Shown piece by piece: positions 52,801-62,319 of a stretch of 64,000 bases of DNA. Position numbers and translations under genes: made by a program. The notes below the pieces were generated by a model, which searched no databases, was not told where the DNA came from, and was given only the letters and a program-made list of their open reading frames with translations. Location of the stretch: the NCBI RefSeq assembly GCF_001949145.1, contig NW_019091387.1:1225329-1289328 (forward strand). Reading direction: 5' to 3'. Within the stretch, counting starts at the first letter, position 1. The number at the start of each line of letters is the position of its first letter. Source of the stretch: Acanthaster planci. Its lineage: Eukaryota > Echinodermata > Asteroidea > Valvatida > Acanthasteridae.

Positions 52801-55800
52801 TGTTGCAGACATCCATTAATTAACTGAAATTGTACACATTGTAGTCCTTGTTGTCAGTGAGTTGAATAAAAAATTGCTCCTGTTGGTTGCAGAAAAGCCA
52901 AAAAGTCAAGATTCTTTCCCACACTTTCAAATGTGATAGTAACAATGGAAACCCATCCAAGGAGGTGTGACGTGACAGAGGGCGCTAATCACCATGCGCG
53001 GTGCGAAGTTATCGATGGCGCTGTGCCCAGTAACAGAGGCAGATGTTAATTCCCTCCTATGTTGAAGTCACTCTTTGGGTCACTTGGTAAACACCTCAAA
53101 GAAGCACAGCCATGTTGTGTTGTGCACTGCACCAACATGCAAGAGAGTGACTGTGGGCACTTGTGCATATTTGTGCTGTAAAACCAAAGGAGGGTTAGGC
53201 GTGCATAGCTGTGTGTCAAGTGAGCGCAGCGCACAAGCTCCGCCTTGTGGGTAGTGGTCACGAAGGCAATAAAAGGCGCGCGCAGGCAAGGATTAGTCTT
53301 CCTGATCAAGGGCTGATCCTGAGGTAAGGGTCGAGAATCCTGTGCAAGGGTTAAAGTCACCTAGCCTAGTGTGACTTTGCCTAAGTCCGAGTGGTGCGTG
53401 TGTCATTGGGGGGCTCGGTAGGTTGAGGGGCTAATTGGTGGTGCGGTATAGTTCCTGATAGGAGCTTGCGGTCGATGCAAGGGCGGATTGCTATCTCGTG
53501 ACGTGAGTTACGGGAAGCACAGCCCTGACAATAAGTCCCGTAGACTTGCTAAAGTCCCTGATGTGGCACTGGATGCCCAGAAATTAATTGTGGTGTTCGC
53601 TGCTCTGGGCGAAGTTCGGTCACGTATAATCACACAGTCTCCCCGTCAATAGCGCCCTCTGCTGGTATATTGGTTGAGTGTGTTGATGAATAAACCAGCC
53701 GCTTATTAATTGTTGTATATAAGTCAGGTGTCCAGGCGAAGTTTACATGTATTTCAAGGCAGGTCTGTCCGGGTTATGTCATTTAGTTTCGACCAATCAG
53801 ATTAGCCGTCATCTTGACGAAGACCAACTTTCTTGGGGGACGGTATACTTCGGTCCCAACGGACTCGTGCTTAGCCACTCAGGGACTCTCCAGCGTGCCG
53901 TCCGATGTGCCGTGCCTCGAGGAGGAGCTCGCCTTCGTCGGAGGGGCGCGGTGCCACAGAGGTTTAAACCAGACAGGAAAATGTACAATACTTGGATATA
54001 TCCCCAGTATACATTTTTGAAGATGGCATGAACTGTCATGCATAGTGTCGAATATGTTTACTCCAGTGCTCATTCTTGATGCTTTGTACACCAGGGTATA
54101 CAGAATTTTCAGTCTCATGATTTTGGATGGTCAGCATTCAGAGACAAGTGCACCTTCAAAGTCTCTCAACATTCTGGCGTACATTCTACATGTACTGTAT
54201 GTGTGTACGTGGACCTGCCAATACAAATACAAGATTCGAAAACACATGCTTATCCACGGACATGGTACACTTCCTGAAATGCCTTTACTCGTCATGTTAC
54301 CTCACAAGAAAAACCTCTTTTGTCTGAATCAACTGGCTGCAGCCAGGAGTAACACACATACCTACATGTACATGTATGAGAAATACAGCAGAAGTTGTTA
54401 CACTACGAGTATAACCAGTGACCTGTCATAAGCAAACATGTGATATATCTGGCCGTACCCAAATCATTGAAATGTTGCCCAAGTAAATCATATGTACATG
54501 TATGAAGTTAAGAAATGTCTATGCATAAACCGTGATTTCATCTTCCACAATAATGTGCGACCCAAGATTATCCACCATTTAAAAAAAAGGCAAAAATACA
54601 TGTACATGTCAGTAATTTCATGTTTGACGACTCCTCTCCCCCACCCCAAGTTAAGCTTTGTATTGGTACATGTAGTTCTGGAGAATGACACATCTACATG
54701 TAGGTGTGAATTTGCACTGTACATGCATACATGTACATGTACCTACTAGTTTATATTGGTATACTCATTCCAGAATCCGGCATTCTCCTGATGACAAGCA
54801 GAGCATACTGCTCAAAACGTCGAGTACCACTGGTTCTTTTCAGAACCACAAATACTCACAAAAGAGATACGTCCATGGTGCTACCGCAAACCTACTTTCT
54901 ATTATACCTCTTTACCATGCAAACCTTCAAGACTTATCTATTCCAGAATTCTTCAGCCTGAAATGGTGGGTCATGTAGGATGCAGTACAAGTGATATTGT
55001 ATGTTTGTACAGGTACATGTACAGTGGCTTTTGATTTTCTCTTTTGGAAATGACAACCTAGGTACAAGATGTACATTTACAATGTAGTTTGTAAACAAGT
55101 GTGTTCATCTCATGTTCCTCCTCGAGTCAGTGCTAAGGAGGCCATTGATATGACAGTACCTTTCTCGTCACCTCACAAGTTGTGCCTGTCTATTAAGCAA
55201 ATAAATGCATTCCATGTTTCATCTGTCGGTCTCTATCTTTGCAAATACGCAAAGACTGAAAACCTGGCATACACTGCAGGAATTTGCCAGGGTCAAGTGC
55301 ACATGAACCAGTATGCACACGTGAACTGCCTTTCTCCCCTAAGGGATATTGTCCCACACCATATGTGAAAACATGTCATTACTTGTTCTTGGATGGATCA
55401 GATAATCGTATTAAATGAAAATTCTTCCCTCTGTAGCTCAAAGCTCTACTCTAGAGGACCCCGGCAGTGCCAAGAAGAAGAAATTCAAGCCCTGGAAGTC
55501 GATACGGAACTTCTTCAAGAAGAAGCGGCCTGGCAAAGAGGACGGGGAGGGGGAGGAGAGCCTAGGGGTCAAGTCTAAGTCCACGGGGGAGTTGAACCGT
55601 CCCGTCAGCGAGGAAGAAGGAATTGAAGGGTAAGAGCAGTCATGAGATGAGGAGGGCAAAATCGATACCTACGTGATGAAGTGAATGTGCATGTACGTGT
55701 AAAATTTCCGGAGTAATTGTCAGAAAGTTGGCCTGCATGCAAATGTGTCAGCTGTAGTCAAAGGTTTTCATGCACTTTGAGTGAAAGTATTAAAATAACA

Positions 55801-58800
55801 ATTACAGTACAATTCCAAATACCGAATAATACGGTCATTTCGCATTAGTGTGCCACCAAGAGTTTGCAACGCGTTGGCCAATCACAATGCGCGAAATTTG
55901 TGGACCCAATGTGCGTTTGGAAAGGGTCGACAAATTTCGCGCGTTGTGATCGGCCAACGCGTTGCAAATTCTTGGTGGCGCACTATTGTGAAACAGCCGT
56001 ATTGGGTATACTGAACACCCCCTTGGCTCCTGAATTGTCTGTGCACTTTTATTTGCTTCAGATAAAGAAATATCATTGAACTCCGGCTGAGTCAACATCA
56101 TACAATTAGTCAAGTCAGCCATCTGACAAAAGATGCTATCATCACTAATTTTCATTTCTACGTGGGCTTTTGTAAGGTGCCATTTCACTCACGTGGTATG
56201 TTACTCTCTGTCCTTTTTTCCCACAACAAAAAAAACAAATATTTCATATAAGTCGGCATTAAAACCAGTGCATTGGCATTGACTTCCTGTGTCCATTTAT
56301 TGGCAAGGCCTGTGCTTGCTGTATCGATGTTACACTTCTGCTAAGCCACATCCTAGCATTGAGTACACCACTGGGACGGATCCTAAAGCCCTGTCAGTTA
56401 GTGCACGTATACTTTATGCTGTGTTTCGTGTACAGTCAGTGTTTGCACCATTTTTGGCTTACACAAAGCACTGTACACTCCATGTGAAGATTATTCACAG
56501 TTCCTGTTTAAAGCAATGGAAACCTGAAAAAAAAATAGAAAGAAAAGTACTTCCAAAGTTTACTGAGCCAGTCCTGCGATGATAACCATAGATCTGGCTC
56601 AGGACTTTGTCAAACCAACTTTGCCCAACTTGAACAAAAAAAATTATCCGATGTTTTCTGTGTCATTGACCAAATGATCATGGTCTAAAAAAAATTAATA
56701 AATCAAAATAGTCCGATGATATATTTTTATTGTGTAGCTGTTTATTTGTGTTTTATTTGTAACAAAATACATGAACATGTACCTCAGCACGTACAATCAA
56801 AAAGGGGTTTCCCCAACACTTTATTGTAAGCATGTCAGTACCAGTGCCTCCTCTATCCTGTACGTATTTGTACAAAATAGCCCAAACGCGTCCACTTGTC
56901 TATTTGGGGTGTTGTGTACGTGATGCAAATTCACCGGCAGATTATATTGTACATGCAGGATAATTCACGGCATATGATACATGTTACATACATTGTACAA
57001 GAGCCAAGTCAACTTGCGAACTGTGTGTTACGTGCAGAGTCAGCTCTGAACCAATTGAGACATTAAAACTATATGCACGGTACTGCTTTTGGCTGGTGGA
57101 TGCATTACGGATCATACCAGTAAGACTGTATGCCACGTCAATATGCAGTCCCAAGCCATTTACTCAGCCTGTTCATAGAAATTGGAGGCGTTCTCATGCA
57201 AATATTGTTTGTGTATGAAATTGTGTGGGTGCCTTTCTGGTGCATCTGCTGGCACAAAAGGCATACATGTACATGTACTTGTGATTTGCCTGTTTTGTCT
57301 TTTGGGGTTAGGTCCAGAATAAATTTCCTTATTATGTCACCATCGAAGTTAGACACACGTACGTGAACCATTCTCAGTGGGAAAACCCTGTTAAATATTC
57401 ATCGGATAACAAGCAAAAGCATCTGTCTTGATGTGGACTTTGTCCTGTCGAGAGCAGATGTGGCAGAGTTAAGCAAACTGTTGCAAAAATACAAATACAT
57501 GTACATCACATGTACGTACACACATTGTCACAGTTTTGCATTGATAACAGGCATCATCATTACTCCAACAAGGTTGGGTGTGCTGCAGTTTTTACAAGTT
57601 TGTTTTTACCTGTACATGACTGCTTGATAAGTGTCCAAGTCATACATTGCACTGAGGTAAGCATGTCAGAGATAGCAAACATAATTTATTTTACTTAGAC
57701 ATCTTTTTATTTTGTTAAATACACCTTGCTTTGTTCACCTGAGCCTCTGCCGTAGTGAAAAAATAGGTTAGTTGGGGCATGTGAAGAGCCCACTTAACTC
57801 CTGAACCTACAAACAAATATACATAGATAGAAATTTGCACTATTTTCCTGCCAAACCTCGGAACAGCAAGATCAGAAGTGGTTAAGATAATCAGACCAAA
57901 TCTGTTGCTGATATCTGAGACTGATAACAAAAATATGCTGTTGTCAAGTCAGGTATGCTGGGCTCCACATACTATAGTTGTACTGTTACTAATATTTACC
58001 AGTATGGTACAAATAGTTATGTATATTCTACTACCTGATGTATATGGGTGTGGTGGTGAATTAGTTCTTGATTGTGGGCATTATGTGTACTTTGGGTCAT
58101 CCAGAATTATTTTGTCCGAGAAATTATGTGCTAAAATAGCCTGTAAATGTGTAAGAAATGGTGCTCATTTGTAACCAGGTCATGATACCCTCAAGTCAGT
58201 CACTAGTCATCTTGTTCTGCATAAAGTCAAAAGTTATAAGCTGAGACGGTGCTCGACTCAGTGTAATTCAGCTCAGTCCTTGGTGACTTGTGGATTGACA
58301 CATGATTGGACGTTTGATTGATTTGTGATGGATTGGTTCACTGTTCTCACACAGTGGCAGTCATGTTTTTAACCCTTAAAATGTACACCCCTGTATTTGA
58401 TGTTCAGTGGCAGATTTTAAGAAGTCAGACTTTTCTATCATTTGGCTATTTGAAACAAGGACAAGTTAGAACAACTACCTGTGCTATTATTAACTCTAGT
58501 TTGGCCATGTTGCCTGAACAGTGTATGCTTGGACTAACTAATCATCCATTAAAAAATTAGGCTTTGGGGTGTGGGTTACATTCGTGGTTGTCAAGAGTGT
58601 TTTTCGTAATATGGCCGTTTCACAATAGTGCACCACCAAGAGTTTGCAATGCATTGGCCAATCACAGTGTGCGAAATTTGTCGACCCAATGTGCGTTTGG
58701 AAAGGGTCGACAAATTTCGCGCGTTATGATTGGCCAACGTGCTACAAATTCTTGGTGGCGCGCTATTGTGAATCACCGGTATTGAGTGCAAAAGGAACCT

Positions 58801-61800
58801 TTAGCGTGGAAACAATTTTATGGCATGGTAAAATCTGTGAAGACAGTGGGATTATAATTGCCGTGAGAAATGTGATTCAGAGTAAAATTCAAAAACATAG
58901 TTTTTGACTTTGGTTGTTTCAGTAGGAGTACATGTGTATTGCACATTAGCAAGAATCAGTTGACACTGGTTGAGCTGTAATTCAGGTCAAGATTTGCCCA
59001 TGGTTGATTTCAGGACAAAGTAACGAGTGGGTCATTCTATAAATTAGGGGTCCAATTATTTTTGTTTCCCAGTCACATCTAACATATAATTTTGTAAGTG
59101 CAGAACAAATTGTCTCATCTTCAAGAGTGATGAATTAATGCAAATTGCCTGCCAAATAAATGGAAATAGTTTGAAATCAATTTCAGTGACATTTCCATAT
59201 CAAATTACACTGGTTAGGTGTAACAGGGACACAAAAAGTCACACTTATGGACCCCGACTTTATAGAATGACTCAGGTGCAAAGTCTACTGCCTGTGTTCA
59301 TCCAGATGAGCTCTTTTGCCCTATTTAAGCTGATAGCCTCCGAATTTGTCAATATCTTTAAGTTGTGTCTTCTGTTGGTGCTCCCCTAGACAAAGAGTTC
59401 CTGCTCTTGTCATTTTTGGTAAACTTTTTTCAATGAAATTCAAGGTAAATCTGAACTTTTTTCTTCCCTGCAGGGATGAGGTTGCATCTCCTGGCCTGCT
59501 TTCACCCAGCCTAGCAAAGGGCATCAGCGTGTCTGAAGACAGTGTCTTCAGCCCCGACAAGCCAGCCCCTACCAAGGAAGAAGTCCGCACGTCTGCCGAG
59601 ATGAACATTCCTAGTGGGTTTGCGGTGAGTTGCCTCTCAACTTTGAACTCAATGAGGGAGTTTTAGATGATGCTTTGTTGGAGCAGTAGAGTTGGTAAAG
59701 GACATTAATAAAGTTGAGTTTGTAAGCTTACGTACATGTACATCATGCCTGTGCCAAATATTTGAACATTTGATTGATCATTGAAATTATTTTTCATTTT
59801 GAATATTCATAGGTGCAATACAATGAAATAAAAAGGAAAAAATCAGGTTATTTTTTTACCCTAGATTGCCTTCCAAGAGGTGAAAAGTATTTGTGGTATC
59901 AAAACATGATTCCACCTGATCAAACTTTTCAACAAGAGAAAAATTCTTACTGGAGCAAAGGTATTCATTTTAATTGCGTCATGTGCTAAGGCTTAGGCTG
60001 CATCCGAATCTCTTGTCTAGAGCTAGGTGTAGGTCTTCGTTCCAAATTGGAAATGCATGGAGATGCGTAGACAGTAAGACCTAGCCGTAGCTCTGGAAGC
60101 CTGTTTCGGACATGGCCTTAGCTAAGTGATGAGTCATTTCTTTGTGCTGGCAGAAGTGCTGAAAGTTAGCGTGTATAAAGTGTTATCTCGCGCATCTGTA
60201 GGAACTGCTTCTCTTGAGGCAGTTGATAATCACATTGAAAGTGAGTGTGAAAGAAGATTTGTTCCATCGCGGCAAATATTCACACTACCGTACAAATTTG
60301 CAGTCCGGTTTCTAACTGCCTTGGCCATACACATGGAGGCACCACTGATTACAGGCTCCCATTTGATGAACACTCAAGCTACATGTTAACTTCTAGTTTC
60401 ATGATTCCATGTAACTCTATGTGCAGCAGATATGGTTTAAACTAAAGAGATATCACACTTAAACCAAAGGGTTAAATGCATACATTTGCATCCAAGTCTA
60501 CTTTACTTTGCTGTAAACTTTTGATGATGTCAGCCCTTAAGCCTTGAACTGTATGGGCAACATTAACAAACAATCACCAAGTCTTTGATATTTTTCATTT
60601 GTAGAATGAGCTCACAGCCAAGCTCAAGAGACGCTCTGGCATAGAAGATGATGTACAGAGGACAGCTGAAGAGCCTGTGGCATCCAGGGTACCAGAACAC
60701 AAGCCTGTGCCACTGAAACCTGCGGCCAGGAGCAGTGAGAAGAGGAAAAGTGATGGTATCAGCATGGATGATGAGGTTGGTAAAATCTGTTAGAATTGCT
60801 TAAAGATAACGTGACCAAGCTAAAAATTGATACAAAAACAAATCATGTGTGGATGGATGGTGAGGTTTTTTACATTAGTTACCTAGGTCTCATACAACCA
60901 AATCAAATGTGTTGAAGAGAAATACAGGTATGCATAGATAATGAGGTTTGTAGAATCTTCAAGCATTACCAAAATATGACATGACCAAAACACAGGCCTC
61001 GGAAGGACAGTTTTGTCTTACATATTAGATGCAAATCTGCATTTATTTTCGTTGGAAAAGTACATCAAATTACAATGTCAGTCCTTATGGGGTCAATTTA
61101 AATTCACCTCAACATTGGTTTCTGTTTTGAGTATGCATTAGTGCATGTAAATGTAAGATGATATTTGGTTAATAGTGTTACCTCCTTGAGGAATTGGAAG
61201 TTGACAAACTAGTTGGGGAGGCAAAGGTAAATTGAGATGTTAAGATTCAAGACAACAAGTCTCTGTCACTAAGCCCATCTTAGTACTATAATCAACTTCC
61301 AATACCTCCGAGAACAAGTAAACAGACTTGCAAATCCTCTGTAATTATATGTACCTTAAAGTGGATGCCTTGTGTGAGAGCAACTTCGTGACTTTGCATG
61401 CTATATGCCCCAACACTCAGAAAATACCAGTAGATCTGTGAATCTGGAGACATTCAAACAGGTGGCCTGGCTCAGAATGATTCAGCAAATACACATATAC
61501 CACAGAACTGTGTGACCACGTTATGAGTGATGTAACATGTACATATATATTGGCATTTTTGTAATGGAACTCCAGGGCACTTTTGAGGAATCCTTGGTGT
61601 CATTACAAGAAATGAATAATAATGAGAATAACAACTGTATTGACCAAAAATCTAAGATCAAGGCAACCGAGTAGATTGACTTCCTAGTTCAGTCCTCATT
61701 TGACTAATTTCCTTTACAAGTCACTCAGTCTAATCAGAATCTAATCAATCAGAATAATTGCTTCTCATAGTGCAAACAGAGTGGGCTCTTTCCCAGGTTA

Positions 61801-62319
61801 AAGTTGAGCAAATGTTCAAGCCTGGTAGACTGGCTTTAAGCTTGACAACAATTTACTTCACAATCCTCACGAGCACACCTCGTAATACAGCAAAAATAGC
61901 AACTGGCACGTGATGATTAATCGGCCAGTAAGAATTCACTTTTGGTCATGAATATGTATGAAGTATTATGTGTGGTAACAATGAACATAGTCCTTTCTTC
62001 TTGCTCTATTAATGTGATGTAACCCTGCATGGCAGGCAAAATTGACTCTTCCAACCATCAACTTTCATGCATACTATACATAAAGCTACCCCGTGTGTGA
62101 CTAATCATAGTTCTTGCTTTAACTTGGTCATGTATGATTGAGTACATCCTCAATCGCCTACATGTATGTGTCATTTTTACGACTTCTGTTATCTTTGATA
62201 TCTCAGAACCTGTTCACATTTTTTTTGTTTTTTTCTTGTTTTTTTGTGGTATCTTACACATTCCGCAGCTTTCTTCTCGGCAACAGCGGCAACCACCAGC
62301 CACCAAAGCTAGGCGATGG
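40755..62319 (+). CDS. CRACD/CRACDL-like (KIAA1211 family) protein, six exons, continues past right edge
   Basis: Exons: 40755-40809, 44563-45180, 55437-55629, 59474-59624, 60605-60775, 62269-62319. Phases agree throughout, giving 413 codons so far. The protein is hydrophilic and probably disordered. It has a basic N-terminus (MMRRRLSSCFRAQKENKT), a 206-residue acidic exon, a lysine-rich block KKKKFKPWKSIRNFFKKKRP (237-256), then S.SEDSVFSPDK (307-317) and a lysine/arginine-rich end. The KKK.KF..F..FF.KKKRKE block near an S.DS.F.P motif is characteristic of vertebrate CRACD and CRACDL, which bind and inhibit actin capping protein. The capping-protein interaction motif itself is not visible here and may lie downstream. 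Family identity is an inference; the exon chain is better supported. Confidence 0.6.
41314..41395 (+). mobile_element. Partial family B TTAA element at gap edge
   Basis: TTAACCACTTCCTGCCTGGG matches the termini at 18088 and 23557, and the sequence then runs into the gap, which suggests that the repeat caused the assembly break. Confidence 0.55.
41396..41873. other. Assembly gap (478 N)
   Basis: Unknown sequence; open frames across it are artefacts. Confidence 1.
44563..45180 (+). CDS. CRACD-like exon 2 (acidic exon)
   Basis: Acceptor TTGTCCTTGCAG, phase 1 at both ends. It encodes 206 residues rich in Glu, Asp, Gln, Ser and Thr. A more ordered-looking stretch follows: EPEWTILDADDLTGADYPEF, then NSKRISKASSRKFDISGSWE and LLYNMAAAEIE. 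Donor GAGCCAG/GTAAAT. As a symmetric exon it could be skipped without a frame shift. I do not recognise the acidic segment in any family. Confidence 0.75.
45311..45423. mobile_element. GGCTGCGTCC foldback MITE, copy 1
   Basis: Left arm GGCTGCGTCCAAATTACTTG pairs with right arm CAAGTAATTCAGACACGGCC, continuing through GGCTATGGC / GCCACAGCC. 113 bp, nearly fully palindromic. Related ends occur at 59996-60117. Confidence 0.8.
48659..48805 (+). CDS. Candidate cassette exon of the CRACD-like gene
   Basis: The acceptor GTTGGCCCAG is weak, with a poor pyrimidine tract. The 147-nt frame is open and fits the phase 1/phase 1 slot between exons 2 and 3. It encodes a disordered-looking stretch ending LKSSRPKLYSTSANKPNTII, LSTRPRSLIP before CCAG/GTAAAT. 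No family match. Could be chance. Confidence 0.3.
52470..52527. repeat. Hairpin with 17-bp perfect stem
   Basis: GAAGTTATTGTAGTTGT at 52470-52486 is the exact complement of 52511-52527. An inner GAATTC/GAATTC pair and a six-base loop complete the fold. Confidence 0.85.
52968..53665. other. G+C-rich segment bounded by inverted CAGAGGGCGCT motifs (possible solo LTR or other element)
   Basis: CAGAGGGCGCTA at 52976 faces its complement TAGCGCCCTCTG ending at 53661. The interior is markedly richer in G+C and CpG than the flanks. It carries a CAATAAAAGG word (53268-53277) upstream of GGCGCGCGCAGG, like the TATA region of an LTR. An AATAAA follows shortly after the right boundary (53690). No protein is encoded. 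Class uncertain. Confidence 0.35.
53651..53665 (-). promoter_or_regulatory. CTCF-like motif, perfect match to core consensus
   Basis: The complement CCAGCAGAGGGCGCT fits CCASYAGRKGGCRSY at all 15 positions. Binding is not shown; the motif also occurs in transposons. Confidence 0.45.
54783..54898 (+). mobile_element. Retroelement tail with hammerhead-like core, copy B
   Basis: Order: CTCCTGATGA, stem AGCAG/CTGCT around AGCATA, CAAAACGTCGAGTACC, hairpin TGGTTCT-TTTC-AGAACCA, then GGTGCTACCGCAAACC. Matches copy A at 21765-21885. The core GAAA reads CAAAA here, so this copy is probably inactive. Confidence 0.55.
55437..55629 (+). CDS. CRACD-like exon 3 (lysine-rich block)
   Basis: Acceptor CCCTCTGTAG. 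Opens AQSSTLEDPGSAKKKKFKPW, then KSIRNFFKKKRPGKEDGEGE, and VKSKSTGELNRPVSEEEGIE. Ends in phase 2 before GTAAGA. This exon carries the best resemblance to CRACDL (EDSTGKKKSKFKTFKKFFG and following residues). The amphipathic basic run could bind acidic lipids or actin, which is an inference. Confidence 0.75.
55828..56003 (-). mobile_element. Foldback MITE, copy 3 of 4
   Basis: Same palindrome as at 2959 but with the asymmetric centre inverted (CCCAATGTGCGTTTGGAAAG). The arms GTCGACAAATTTCGCGC and its complement are nearly exact. Confidence 0.88.
58608..58783 (-). mobile_element. Foldback MITE, copy 4 of 4
   Basis: Same orientation as copy 3 and very close to it in sequence, including the centre CCCAATGTGCGTTTGGAAAG. 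Confidence 0.88.
59029..59276. mobile_element. GGGTAATTCC-type MITE, copy 2
   Basis: Ends GGGTCATTCTATAAATTAGG and CTTTATAGAATGACTC are inverted repeats. Interior blocks GCCTGCCAAATAAATGG and TGTAACAGGGACACAAAA align with 36510-36760. Confidence 0.75.
59474..59624 (+). CDS. CRACD-like exon 4
   Basis: Acceptor TTCCCTGCAG, phase 2 in and phase 0 out (GCG/GTGAGT). Encodes GDEVASPGLLSPSLAKGISV, SEDSVFSPDKPAPTKEEVRT and SAEMNIPSGFA. The S.SEDSVF.PD element recalls the ALSHDSIFIPD motif of CRACD/CRACDL. Confidence 0.75.
59996..60117. mobile_element. GGCTGCATCC foldback MITE, copy 2
   Basis: GGCTGCATCCGAATCTC pairs with the end reading TTCGGACATGGCC. Inner pairs such as AGAGCTAGGTGTAGGTCTT with AAGACCTAGCCGTAGCTCT continue the fold. 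Confidence 0.75.
60605..60775 (+). CDS. CRACD-like exon 5
   Basis: Acceptor TTCATTTGTAG. Encodes NELTAKLKRRSGIEDDVQRT, then VPEHKPVPLKPAARSSEKRK and SDGISMDDE. I place the donor at GAG/GTTGGT (phase 0). An alternative four bases later (TTG/GTAAAA) looks better as a donor, but its phase leads to a stop in the next exon. Confidence 0.68.
60755..60989. repeat. Diverged local duplication of an exon-intron border
   Basis: The border of exon 5 (GGTATCAGCATGGATGATGA...GTGACCAAG, 60755-60822) reappears in diverged form at 60927-60989 (GGTATGCATAGATAATGAGG...CATGACCAAA), with a third weak echo at about 60849-60870. Confidence 0.5.
60776..62268 (+). other. Intron 5 of the CRACD-like gene
   Basis: Apart from the local duplication at its left end, nothing recognisable is seen. 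Confidence 0.55.
62269..62319 (+). CDS. CRACD-like exon 6 (last exon in window)
   Basis: The acceptor ACACATTCCGCAG has a long T-rich tract. Encodes LSSRQQRQPPATKARRW in phase 0 before GTAATT. Only this phase stays open. If the donor is not used, the frame runs on to a stop at 62457, which would give a different C-terminus. Confidence 0.55.

Larger units (their letters stand above)
45181..55436 (+). other. Intron 2 of the CRACD-like gene (10.3 kb)
   Basis: Holds a small foldback MITE (45311-45423), candidate cassette exons (46293-46361, 48659-48805), many ACATGTAC tracts, a 17-bp-stem hairpin (52470-52527), a G+C-rich segment bounded by inverted GAGGGCGCT motifs (52968-53665), a further G+C-rich stretch (53780-53965), and a retroelement tail (54783-54898). 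Confidence 0.6.
55630..59473 (+). other. Intron 3 of the CRACD-like gene
   Basis: Contains foldback MITE copies 3 and 4 and the second GGGTAATTCC-type MITE. No exon recognised. Confidence 0.6.

Noticed and set aside
53747-54031. Extra CRACD-like exon in the G+C-rich stretch
   Set aside because: The entry phase could fit, but the only donor leaves in phase 2 while the next exon requires phase 1.
54492-54978. Overlapping plus-strand frames rich in Met, Tyr, His and Val
   Set aside because: Translations of ACATGTAC repeats give YMYMYM or HVHVHV patterns in any frame, so these are composition artefacts.
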